This document shows, one piece after another, positions 42,097-51,439 of a stretch of 64,000 nt of DNA. Position 1 is the first letter of the stretch. Each line of letters starts with the position of its first letter. Both the position numbers and the translations under genes were made by a program. The notes beneath the pieces were generated by a model. The model saw nothing but the letters and a program-made list of their open reading frames with translations. It searched no databases and was not told the DNA's origin. This stretch comes from Candidatus Zixiibacteriota bacterium. Its GTDB lineage: Bacteria; Zixibacteria; MSB-5A5; GN15; PGXB01. The stretch is taken from NCBI GenBank assembly GCA_900498245.1, contig LS998015.1:2673305-2737304 (forward strand), given 5' to 3'.

Positions 42097-42234
42097 ATGG
42101 AAGATGGCCCCATTGTATATATAGCCGAAGGGATGCTCTGCCCCAACTGTGGCTTTGCCAAACTTGTCCGGGAGCCGGGAAATATCATTCGCTGCCCCAT
42201 ATGCGGCTATGGCAATGGGGCCGGATGTACCTGA
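42097..42234 (+). CDS. Zinc-ribbon microprotein
   Basis: A 45-residue frame from ATG 42097 to TGA 42234. It reads MEDGPIVYIAEGMLCPNC, then a short linker, CPICGYGNGAGCT. Two CxxC pairs (C15/C18 and C33/C36) and a final Cys (C44) give a zinc ribbon. The layout closely matches the protein at 13271-13462, in both spacing and the C-terminal G-Y/F-G...C tail. The start lacks a strong ribosome site. The frame ends 40 bases before the proposed start of the phosphatidyltransferase gene, or overlaps an alternative start at 42209. The motif density makes a chance frame unlikely. Confidence 0.65.
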   Translation: MEDGPIVYIAEGMLCPNCGFAKLVREPGNIIRCPICGYGNGAGCT

Positions 42235-42274
42235 TAAATATATCGGACCGCCGGCGGCGGGAGCGTCAATCTTT

Positions 42275-42958
42275 ATGCTGGAAATAGGCGATACAAAACT
42301 GAGTTTCAGAGATATATTGCTTGTCCCTAATTTGTTGTCCATCCTCCGCGTCGCCTTGACTCCCATAATCGGATATTTCCTCTGGCTCCGAACCGAGGAA
42401 GGCATCCTGATTAGCATTGCTCTTTTGGCCCTGGCCGGCCTGACAGACTTTCTCGATGGCTTCTTGGCGCGGCGATGGAATCAAATTTCGGCGCTGGGCA
42501 TAATAATAGATCCGCTGGCGGATAAGTTGTTCGCCCTGGTTTTAGTCGCGGAACTCGTAATTTTCAGATCATTCCCCCTCTGGCTGGCCGTGGCGGTCAT
42601 TAGCCGTGACCTCCTCATCGTGACTGGCGGGGCAATTGTTCTGAAAAGCCGGGATTTGGTGCTCCCGTCCAATCTGACCGGTAAATACTATTTCGCCTCA
42701 CTGGCTCTTCTGATCGTGAGCCACATTATCAATTTCCGGTTCGGCATCGGCCTCTATTACTATTTGACTGTCATACTCCTGATTGTTTCAACCATCAATT
42801 ATGCCCGTATTTTCTGGATCCTTGAGCACGGCGGATCCCGGCCGGTCTTTGCCGACAAAAAAATTTTCAAAAATCTCCGCTCTCTTATGACAATTATTAT
42901 AATCGTTGTCTCATCTTATTACTTCTATTTGCAGGTGATATTGCGGTACATTAAATGA
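42275..42958 (+). CDS. CDP-alcohol phosphatidyltransferase (PgsA-like)
   Basis: A 227-residue inner-membrane enzyme that joins a CDP-diacylglycerol to an alcohol, most likely glycerol-3-phosphate. The CDP-alcohol signature D-G-x2-A-R-x8-G-x3-D-x3-D is exact in DFLDGFLARRWNQISALG and IIIDPLADK. About six membrane helices follow. Start candidates are ATG 42209 and 42275; the latter is preferred because CGGGAG lies upstream and it gives the usual PgsA-like N-terminus (VPNLLSILRVALTPIIGYFL). The stop overlaps the next start (ATGA), so the acetyltransferase is co-translated. Confidence 0.88.
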   Translation: MLEIGDTKLSFRDILLVPNLLSILRVALTPIIGYFLWLRTEEGILISIALLALAGLTDFLDGFLARRWNQISALGIIIDPLADKLFALVLVAELVIFRSFPLWLAVAVISRDLLIVTGGAIVLKSRDLVLPSNLTGKYYFASLALLIVSHIINFRFGIGLYYYLTVILLIVSTINYARIFWILEHGGSRPVFADKKIFKNLRSLMTIIIIVVSSYYFYLQVILRYIK

Positions 42959-43533
42959 TCAGTGAATCTCCGCAAAAAATAATCCTCGAAGGGCCGCGTA
43001 TTATTCTCCGCCCCCCGGTCCCGTCCGATACCGCAATCATGAATGCCCATGTGCAGGTCCGCGAGATCAGCCGCTATACTTTTATTTCCCGTTTGAGTAC
43101 TTTGGAGTCAACTCGGGAATTTATCCGCAATACCCGCAAATGGTGGCGCTCCGGGCGCCAGCAGCACTTCGGCATTATCTGGAAAGAGTCAAAAGACCTT
43201 ATCGGTATGATTGGGCTGTCCGGGATTGATCACAAAAACTGCAATGCCGAACTTGGTTATTGGCTTGCCAAAGAATATTGGGGCCGGGGCATCACTCCGG
43301 AGGCGATACGGCTAATTCTTGACTATAGTTTTAGGACCCTTAAATTGGTGCGAGTATACGCTCATGTCATGCACCCCAATGAAGCCTCAATTCGAGTCCT
43401 GGAAAAAATCGGCTTTAAGCGCGAAGGATATCTGCGCAAGGCCGTTTTTCAGCATAACCGCTGGCTCAATGAGATTTTATTTGCCATCCTCAAAGAGGAA
43501 TATCAGGCAAAACGATTCATAAAGAGATTTTAG
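42955..43533 (+). CDS. GNAT acetyltransferase, RimJ/RimL type
   Basis: A 192-residue acetyltransferase. The acetyl-CoA-binding pattern is AELGYWLAKEYWGRGITPEA, followed by RVYAHVMHPNEASIRVLEKI and GFKREGYLRKAVF, as in RimJ/RimL N-terminal acetyltransferases of ribosomal proteins. Similar proteins also acetylate small amines, so the target is not certain. It is translationally coupled to the phosphatidyltransferase (ATGA overlap) and convergent with the cytochrome gene that follows. Confidence 0.9.
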   Translation: MISESPQKIILEGPRIILRPPVPSDTAIMNAHVQVREISRYTFISRLSTLESTREFIRNTRKWWRSGRQQHFGIIWKESKDLIGMIGLSGIDHKNCNAELGYWLAKEYWGRGITPEAIRLILDYSFRTLKLVRVYAHVMHPNEASIRVLEKIGFKREGYLRKAVFQHNRWLNEILFAILKEEYQAKRFIKRF

Positions 43534-43539
43534 ATACTT

Positions 43540-44313
43540 CTATTGTGGCTCTTGCGCCCGCCGCCAGGTAATATAGGCCCATAACGCGTCCAGATCACCC
43601 GGTTGAAGATGAGACCTGTATTCCGGCATATGCAAAACCGCCCGATTCAAAAAATATCGGGCCAGCAAGTTTGTCTTCAATCGGTCGCTGACACCATTCT
43701 CGACCCATTGATCAAATTCGGCCCGATTGCGTACCAAATCCTTGAAATCCGGCCCGATCCAGGGGGCCAAATAACCCTTAAATGATTTCGGATTCGGCCG
43801 GGCAAACGCCCCACCCGGCCCATGACATCCGACACATCCGAAAGTTTTGGTCAATTGCAGTCCCTTCAGTGCCAGAGAATCGTCGGGTCGGGGATGTCCG
43901 CTTGAAATCATCACAAATGAAACCAAATCATCTATTTCCGAGTTGGACAAACGATTCCCGAAGGCCGGCATCTTAAGTACCCCTTTTTTTCTCTCTTCCT
44001 GCCAGGTCTGACTTTTCGCTTTCGCTTCGGTCTTCCCTTCAGCGATCCATTCCCTAATATTATCCGGCCCGTGCGCAAACATCATCACATCGTCCCGGAA
44101 ATTAGGAACCGTCCCGTCAGTCCGCCCAAAATTGGCGACACCACCGCTGCCCTCGGGACCGTGGCAGGCAAAACATCCCTCTTTCTCCGCCAGACGCCGC
44201 CCCCTCTCTGCCGATGTAATATGGGACCGGGTCAGACCATACCAGAGTGCCAATCCGGTCCCTGCTAATATTATTAGCGATATTATGATGACGCGAAATC
44301 TTATTAACACCAT
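43540..44313 (-). CDS. Di-heme cytochrome c
   Basis: A 257-residue membrane-anchored cytochrome. An N-terminal helix (about 8-28, IIISLIILAGTGLALWYGLT) is followed by two c-type heme motifs, CFACH (about residue 47) and CVGCH (about 159), each starting a cytochrome c fold. Axial Met candidates are KMPAFGNRLS and LHMPEYRS. It should move electrons on the periplasmic side. The ccm genes that mature such proteins lie just beyond, read in the opposite direction. The start lacks a clear ribosome site. Confidence 0.9.
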   Translation of the reverse strand: MVLIRFRVIIISLIILAGTGLALWYGLTRSHITSAERGRRLAEKEGCFACHGPEGSGGVANFGRTDGTVPNFRDDVMMFAHGPDNIREWIAEGKTEAKAKSQTWQEERKKGVLKMPAFGNRLSNSEIDDLVSFVMISSGHPRPDDSLALKGLQLTKTFGCVGCHGPGGAFARPNPKSFKGYLAPWIGPDFKDLVRNRAEFDQWVENGVSDRLKTNLLARYFLNRAVLHMPEYRSHLQPGDLDALWAYITWRRAQEPQ

Positions 44314-44338
44314 TTGTGCCCGGAATGCCGCATATGAC

Positions 44339-44749
44339 CTACTTGCTCGACATGGTCAAGTCTTTGATTTCGTCCACCTCAAGCGTCTTGATGCCGTTCT
44401 TGACAAAGGTCGGGCCTGTCACCGACACCTGATCGGCCGCCATTGTCTTGGCATTATTATAAGGATCGGCATTATCATGGCTCATTGTCAAGAGGTAAAG
44501 ATTCCCGTCGGATGTCAGAAGCCCCATTGGCATTCCCCCCTTGATGCATTTCAGGGCGCAACTCTTATGATCGGCCCCCTTGGCGCCCATCGATGTATAG
44601 CACCCCATATCCACCAGTTCACCCGTCAGAGTCGCTTTTCCCGATGACTGATCGTCGCCCTTCATTTTCATATCTTTTTGTTGGGCGAAAGCGCCTACCG
44701 AAAAAATCATGACCGCTAAAAACATTATAACCGCTGCGGTACGCTTCAT
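44339..44749 (-). CDS. Small secreted Cys/Met-rich protein near cytochrome genes
   Basis: A 136-residue exported protein: signal peptide (MKRTAAVIMFLAVMIFSVGAFA), then a Met/Lys/Asp stretch (QQKDMKMKGDD) and one compact domain with GELVDMGCYTSMGAKG, HKSCALKCIKGGMP and GNLYLL. Three cysteines and several Met/His could bind a metal or heme. I associate this pattern with a hypothetical family seen beside cytochrome genes in several phyla, but I know of no assigned function. ACGGAGG is a good ribosome site. It lies 25 bases before the di-heme cytochrome gene in the same direction, so they are probably one unit. Confidence 0.75.
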   Translation of the reverse strand: MKRTAAVIMFLAVMIFSVGAFAQQKDMKMKGDDQSSGKATLTGELVDMGCYTSMGAKGADHKSCALKCIKGGMPMGLLTSDGNLYLLTMSHDNADPYNNAKTMAADQVSVTGPTFVKNGIKTLEVDEIKDLTMSSK

Positions 44750-45097
44750 AAAAATACCTCCGTGTTGCGGGGAAGAGTCCCCTATTTATAGACTGTATAA
44801 CTCCATTATACCCTCCGAAGTTTCGAAATTTCGACTTTTATTTCGACCTGAAACCTCATAATGGACGCATTTTGACATTATTGATTTGTCCGCCCCCCGG
44901 TTCACGCCTTTTTCGATAGGCCATTTCTTATCGGATAAAGCCTTTACGCCGAAGAAAATCGGATTTATTCGCGTTGCAAATATTGAATCACCTCATTATA
45001 ATACCCCAAAATTAGGGCCGATATTTGGCCCCGCACTGCTGATAGAATAGGGCATCTTCCTTTTTTGGGCGGAATGACATAGAAAAATAGTCGCGTA
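44750..45097. other. Divergent intergenic region between cytochrome and ccm genes
   Basis: This 348-base gap separates minus-strand cytochrome genes from ccmA. A minus-strand TATAAT (44805-44810) lies about 55 bases before the gene at 44749. A perfect palindrome TCGAAATTTCGA (44823-44834) covers its -35 region, where no good hexamer is seen, as expected for an activator- or repressor-controlled promoter. I see no gene or RNA in the rest. Confidence 0.4.
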
Positions 45098-45715
45098 ATG
45101 ATCAGGCTTGAAGTACAAAATCTGGCGAAACGGTTCGGAGCGAGAAAGGTTTTTTCCGATATAAATTTTACTCTCGAAACCGGGCAGTCGATCGCCGTCA
45201 CCGGTCCCAACGGATCCGGCAAATCGACCCTCCTGAGACTCCTTATCGGTTTTAATTATCCGACTCGGGGCAAGGTTATTTTCTCGGAGGACGGCCGCGT
45301 CCTAGAATTCGATTCCCTGCGCCGCCGCCTGGCGCTGGTCTCCCCCTATCTGGCCCTCTACGGCTCCCTTACCGCCCGTGAGAATCTCCGTTTCTTTGCT
45401 CATGTCAACGGTGACCGCATCACCGATGAACGGATCGAATCAACTCTGACCGCGGTCGGTCTGGGGGGACGCGGCGATGATTTCGTGGCCGGCTATTCTT
45501 CCGGAATGTTGCAGCGTTTGAAATACGCCGTCGCCGTTCTGAAAAATCCGGCCGTGTTCATGATTGACGAGCCGACTTCGAATCTCGACGACGCCGGCAA
45601 AAAAATTGTCTTTGACTTGATTGAAGCCAGACGACGGGAAGCGATTATTATCGTCGCCACCAATGAGAAGGAGGAGTACGGTCTTGCCGAAAGACTCTGT
45701 CAGTTGGGCGGCTAA
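45098..45715 (+). CDS. ccmA: CcmA, heme exporter ATPase
   Basis: A 205-residue ABC ATPase: Walker A GPNGSGKST (about 35-42), signature SSGMLQRL, Walker B VFMIDEPTSNLD. With CcmB and CcmC it releases heme-loaded CcmE during cytochrome c maturation System I. The order ccmA-B-C-D-E-F that follows makes the assignment firm. No strong ribosome site precedes the ATG. Its 3' end overlaps the start of ccmB by about 30 bases. Confidence 0.94.
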   Translation: MIRLEVQNLAKRFGARKVFSDINFTLETGQSIAVTGPNGSGKSTLLRLLIGFNYPTRGKVIFSEDGRVLEFDSLRRRLALVSPYLALYGSLTARENLRFFAHVNGDRITDERIESTLTAVGLGGRGDDFVAGYSSGMLQRLKYAVAVLKNPAVFMIDEPTSNLDDAGKKIVFDLIEARRREAIIIVATNEKEEYGLAERLCQLGG

Positions 45716-46367
45716 AGTTGCGGCGGTGACGAAAAAGGATATTATTTCCGAATTTCGGACCCGCTACGCGCTTAATGCCATCCTGATGTTCGCCCTGGTT
45801 ACGCTTACCGTGATTTCCTTCGCCGTCGGGGCTTTCTCCCCGTCGAAAGAGATCATGGCGGCCCTCTTCTGGATCGTCCTTTTTTTTGCCGCCATGTCGG
45901 GACTGGCGCAATCATTTATCAAAGAAGAAGAAGCCGGCACCGCCATGATTTTAAAACTCTCATCGGAGGGTTCCGTCATATTTTTCGGGAAATTGATCTT
46001 CAATCTTTTATTGCTTCTGATACTGGCCATCCTTATTGTTCCGTTGTTTATAATTCTTCTCAAAACCGCTCCGCAGAAATGGGATATTTTCTTAATTGGC
46101 CTGGTTCTCGGACTAATCGGCCTTTCAGGGGCGACAACCATAATCGCCGCAATCGTTTCCAAGGCCACCGTAAAAGGGGCCCTCTTCACCGTTCTTTCCT
46201 TCCCGGTTCTGATGCCGCTTCTGGTGGCTGTGATAGAAATCACAAAGTCGGCCTTTCTCGGGGACCCTTTCAATGCGGTTGCGGCACCGATACAATTGAT
46301 TGTGGCATATGACGTTGTCATGACGACTTTATCGTTTTTATTGTTCGACTTTGTCTGGCGGCAATAG
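45684..46367 (+). CDS. ccmB: CcmB, heme exporter membrane subunit
   Basis: A 227-residue membrane protein with six helices. The start is a TTG at 45684 with AAGGAGGAG 7 bases upstream, which overlaps ccmA; an ATG at 45621 would add 21 basic residues unlike the family. Matching pieces are KKDIISEFRTRYALNAILMF and GLSGATTIIAAIVSKATVKG. It pairs with CcmA as the ABC permease of System I. Confidence 0.9.
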   Translation: MPKDSVSWAAKVAAVTKKDIISEFRTRYALNAILMFALVTLTVISFAVGAFSPSKEIMAALFWIVLFFAAMSGLAQSFIKEEEAGTAMILKLSSEGSVIFFGKLIFNLLLLLILAILIVPLFIILLKTAPQKWDIFLIGLVLGLIGLSGATTIIAAIVSKATVKGALFTVLSFPVLMPLLVAVIEITKSAFLGDPFNAVAAPIQLIVAYDVVMTTLSFLLFDFVWRQ

Positions 46368-46452
46368 TCAAAGAAGATAAAAAAGATTAGGATTTACCAT
46401 CATTTTTGTTAAATTAAATGAACCGTTTCTGCGTAAAATGGTTTGAGAAAAT

Positions 46453-47133
46453 ATGTTGTGGAAAATTTTGATATTTTTGGCGATGACTTTTGTCATCATC
46501 ATGGCTTTTGCGACCCCGTCGCCGATGGCGCCGGCCAATTCTCTTGGGCCGGTCGATACTTACCGGATTTTTTATTTTCATGTCCCGCAGTCCTGGGTCG
46601 CGACTCTGGCCTTTCTATTGTCTATGTTTTTTTCCATCCGCTTTTTAATGACAAAAAATACCGATTACGACCTGAAAGCCGTAACCGCCAACAAAATGGG
46701 ATTAATATTCGCCGTCCTGGCAACCGTCACTGGATCGATTTTCGCCAAAATGACCTGGGGTGAGTTCTGGAACTGGTCGGAAATCAGGGAAGTCTCCATT
46801 TTCATTCTCCTGATAATTTACGGCGCCTATTTCGCGCTCCGCTCCGCCATCCCCGACGAGGATCAGAGGGCCACTCTTTCAGCCGTCCTCTCGATTATTT
46901 TCGCGGTCTCGGCGGTCTTTTTGATTTTCGTCCTGCCCCGCATTTACCCCACTTTTACCCAGCACCCCAATGATTCAGTAGTCGATAAAACCGGAAAATT
47001 GACAATGGGGCCGACCGTCAGCATCATTTTCTTCACGTCGCTGGCGGCCTTTACGGCCCTCTTTGTCTGGATATATAATCTTTCCCTGAAAGTCAACCGG
47101 GCCGTACAGGCGAAAGTTCTGGAGGAAAATTAA
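46453..47133 (+). CDS. ccmC: CcmC, heme handling membrane protein (altered WWD motif)
   Basis: A 226-residue membrane protein that presents heme to CcmE. It has six helices and the conserved YRIFYFHVPQSWVA start region with a His. The heme-binding motif, normally WGxxWxWD, reads WGEFWNWSEIRE: the tryptophans stay but the acidic residue after the last one is Ser, with Glu one place later. It is followed by ccmD with stop and start sharing a base (TAATG). Confidence 0.92.
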   Translation: MLWKILIFLAMTFVIIMAFATPSPMAPANSLGPVDTYRIFYFHVPQSWVATLAFLLSMFFSIRFLMTKNTDYDLKAVTANKMGLIFAVLATVTGSIFAKMTWGEFWNWSEIREVSIFILLIIYGAYFALRSAIPDEDQRATLSAVLSIIFAVSAVFLIFVLPRIYPTFTQHPNDSVVDKTGKLTMGPTVSIIFFTSLAAFTALFVWIYNLSLKVNRAVQAKVLEEN

Positions 47134-47240
47134 TGAATGCCAATTACGTGGTAATGATCGTGACCCTGATTATCTGGGTCGGAATATTCCTGTATCTTCT
47201 TTCCATCGATAAGAAAGTTCGCAAACTGGGGAGTAAATAA
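47133..47240 (+). CDS. ccmD: CcmD-like small membrane protein
   Basis: A 35-residue protein with one helix (NYVVMIVTLIIWVGIFLYLL) and a basic tail (IDKKVRKLGSK). The size, topology and position between ccmC and ccmE fit CcmD, which helps release holo-CcmE. Its start overlaps the ccmC stop (TAATG) and its stop overlaps the ccmE start in the same way. Confidence 0.85.
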   Translation: MNANYVVMIVTLIIWVGIFLYLLSIDKKVRKLGSK

Positions 47241-47647
47241 TGAAGGCCAAATATATCATAGGCGCTCTTATTATTGTCGTGTTTGTGGTTTGGGGCGCCT
47301 CCGCTTTTTTGAAAACGACGGTGCAATATGTTTCTATCGCCGAAGCCAAGCGGACCGATAAAACCGTCCAGGTCCTCGGCAATATCGATTTCAGTGACGT
47401 GCACTTTGATGCCGACAATAGGCGGCTAGTGTTTTCCATCTACGACTCCGCAACCGCCGCATCGTCGCCGGGCGAACGGATGAAAGTTATTTATTATGGT
47501 GTTGTCCCGGGCAATTTCGAGCAGGCTACGCAAGTGGTCGTTCGCGGGAAACAGGGACCTGACGGTTTCCTGGCGGAAAAGATACTGGTTAAGTGCCCCT
47601 CGAAATATCAAGGATTGGAAAAAGATTCAAAGGACATGAAAGGTTAA
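47240..47647 (+). CDS. ccmE: CcmE, heme chaperone of the CxxxY type
   Basis: A 135-residue periplasmic heme chaperone with an N-terminal anchor (about 5-24) and an OB-fold domain. The heme-binding motif is CPSKY (C119, Y123) rather than the HxxxY of most proteobacteria, so heme would be held by cysteine. This Cys variant is known from some archaea and sulfate reducers. It is coupled to ccmD by a TAATG overlap, and ccmF follows three bases after its stop. Confidence 0.93.
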   Translation: MKAKYIIGALIIVVFVVWGASAFLKTTVQYVSIAEAKRTDKTVQVLGNIDFSDVHFDADNRRLVFSIYDSATAASSPGERMKVIYYGVVPGNFEQATQVVVRGKQGPDGFLAEKILVKCPSKYQGLEKDSKDMKG

Positions 47648-47650
47648 AAT

Positions 47651-49999
<2,349 letters not shown>

Positions 50000-50021
50000 A
50001 TATTCCTGAAATCAGGCTTTC

Positions 50022-50050
50022 ATGGCGGTGACCGGCTCACCGCCATTTTT
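50022..50050 (+). terminator. Terminator of the ccm operon
   Basis: A 10-bp stem ATGGCGGTGA / TCACCGCCAT with a 5-base loop, followed by TTTTT, lies 23 bases past the ccmF stop. Confidence 0.9.
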
Positions 50051-50120
50051 ATGTGGCTTTTTCAAACATTATTAGAGATATAAGAGTAATCTTAATAATT
50101 ACCCAATTACTGGAGGCGCG

Positions 50121-50648
50121 ATGAAAATTTTCATGACTTTAATAATTACGATTATACTCCTGGCCCTCATTGGCCTGACAGTCATCATGTTCGGCCTTTA
50201 CAATGTGTCGGCCATGAATCCGGACACCGGGATAAAAAAATGGATCCTCTCGACCGCCAGCGACAATTCCGTGGAGCGCCATGCCGCCGGCATTACGGGA
50301 CCGCCGCTCGACGACAGCAGCATGGTGGTTCTCGGCTACACTCACTATAGCGAAATGTGTGTCACCTGTCACGGAGCCCCCGGCATTGAGCCGTCGGAAA
50401 TCGGCCAGGGTCTCAATCCCCATCCCCCCAATCTGGCCCGAAGCACCCGTGATATGAGTGACGGCGAGATTTTCTGGGTGACCAAAAACGGCATCAAAAT
50501 GACCGGCATGCCGGCCTTCGGCAAGACTCATTCCGATGACAAAATCTGGGCCATCGTGGCCTTCGTGAAAAAAATGCAGAACATGACGGCGGAGCAGTAT
50601 AACGCCTATGGCAAGACGGCGGGAAACACGGAAGTCATGGGCCAATAA
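50121..50648 (+). CDS. Mono-heme membrane-anchored cytochrome c
   Basis: A 175-residue cytochrome. An N-terminal helix (about 4-27, MTLIITIILLALIGLTVIMFGLY) anchors it; the heme motif CVTCH lies at about residue 89, and KMTGMPAFGKTH gives the Met ligand. The C-terminal helix is of the cytochrome c class I type (DDKIWAIVAFVKKMQN). It follows the ccm operon and its terminator, in the same direction, with GGAGG-like sequence upstream. It is a likely substrate of the System I genes before it. Confidence 0.93.
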   Translation: MKIFMTLIITIILLALIGLTVIMFGLYNVSAMNPDTGIKKWILSTASDNSVERHAAGITGPPLDDSSMVVLGYTHYSEMCVTCHGAPGIEPSEIGQGLNPHPPNLARSTRDMSDGEIFWVTKNGIKMTGMPAFGKTHSDDKIWAIVAFVKKMQNMTAEQYNAYGKTAGNTEVMGQ

Positions 50649-50714
50649 TTCAATTTTGTACCGCGGGGCTGATGTGATAATTTAACGCCCTTAACCGGAC
50701 GTATGAATCGGAAT

Positions 50715-51092
50715 TTAGTGATGATGGTGAACCTTCGCGCTCGGGGCATTTATTTCACCGGAATATTTTTCTATAATCAGGGTTAATTGATCGATGCCGA
50801 TGATCCTGGCCATTTCACCTGTCGATAGTTGGTCCTTTGTTCGGGCTTCCCATATTTCGGCGCCAATTCTGACTTGACCCCGCTTGCCGGACATATTAAT
50901 CACTTCCACCAACTTTCCCTGTAATGTCTGAATGCCCGTCATGACCGGACGTTGCATCGCTTTTATCATTGCAAAATAAACGAAACCGGATATTGCAAGA
51001 ATGGCCAGATAGATCGGCAAAGCCGTACCAAAGGGCCAGAGAAAAAATACCCCCAGCCCGATTACGGGGAGAAGCAAAATTACGTGGCACAT
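50715..51092 (-). CDS. NfeD-like membrane protein
   Basis: A 125-residue protein with two membrane helices (about 3-20 and 25-45) and a C-terminal OB-fold (about 58-110: TLQGKLVEVINMSGKRGQVR, then ARIIGIDQLTLII). This is the layout of short NfeD/clan proteins, which usually pair with a stomatin-like (SPFH) protein; none is next to it here. The tail ends in KVHHHH, a natural His run. GAAGGA lies before the ATG. It is convergent with the cytochrome gene. Confidence 0.7.
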   Translation of the reverse strand: MCHVILLLPVIGLGVFFLWPFGTALPIYLAILAISGFVYFAMIKAMQRPVMTGIQTLQGKLVEVINMSGKRGQVRIGAEIWEARTKDQLSTGEMARIIGIDQLTLIIEKYSGEINAPSAKVHHHH

Positions 51093-51439
51093 ATATTGTT
51101 TCCTTCAAACCTTAAGACAAAGGGCTCCCGACAAAAGTTCCGCCAATTGACCTGCTATTCAAAACCGATCCTCTGAAAGTCTCCCTATTGGCCCTGACCT
51201 GCTAGGTAATACCTACCTGTACAGCACGCCAACGCAACCAAATCATAACCGTATATCTCTTTTAGAAGAATAATCGCCGAAAATCGCGCCGATAAATCGT
51301 CCCGCGCCCGGATTCTCCGCCTGTGGGAAACGGGGACAGTACATTTTTCCTACGTAACTTTCCCGTCCCAATCATGTTTTCGCAAAGGGGTGACTGAAAT
51401 ATTCCGGTGACGTCACCCGGAAAAAAGGAGAGTTCACCA
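51093..51439. other. Intergenic region with short palindromes
   Basis: A 347-base gap between divergent genes. It holds TAGGTAATACCTA (51203-51215) and, 22 bases before the lipoprotein start, the perfect palindrome GGTGACGTCACC (51406-51417). The latter could be an operator, but the sequence gives no further support. No gene is seen. Confidence 0.35.

Noticed and set aside
51203-51215. Palindrome TAGGTAATACCTA as an operator
   Set aside because: Short, far from either start codon and with no promoter around it; it could be chance.
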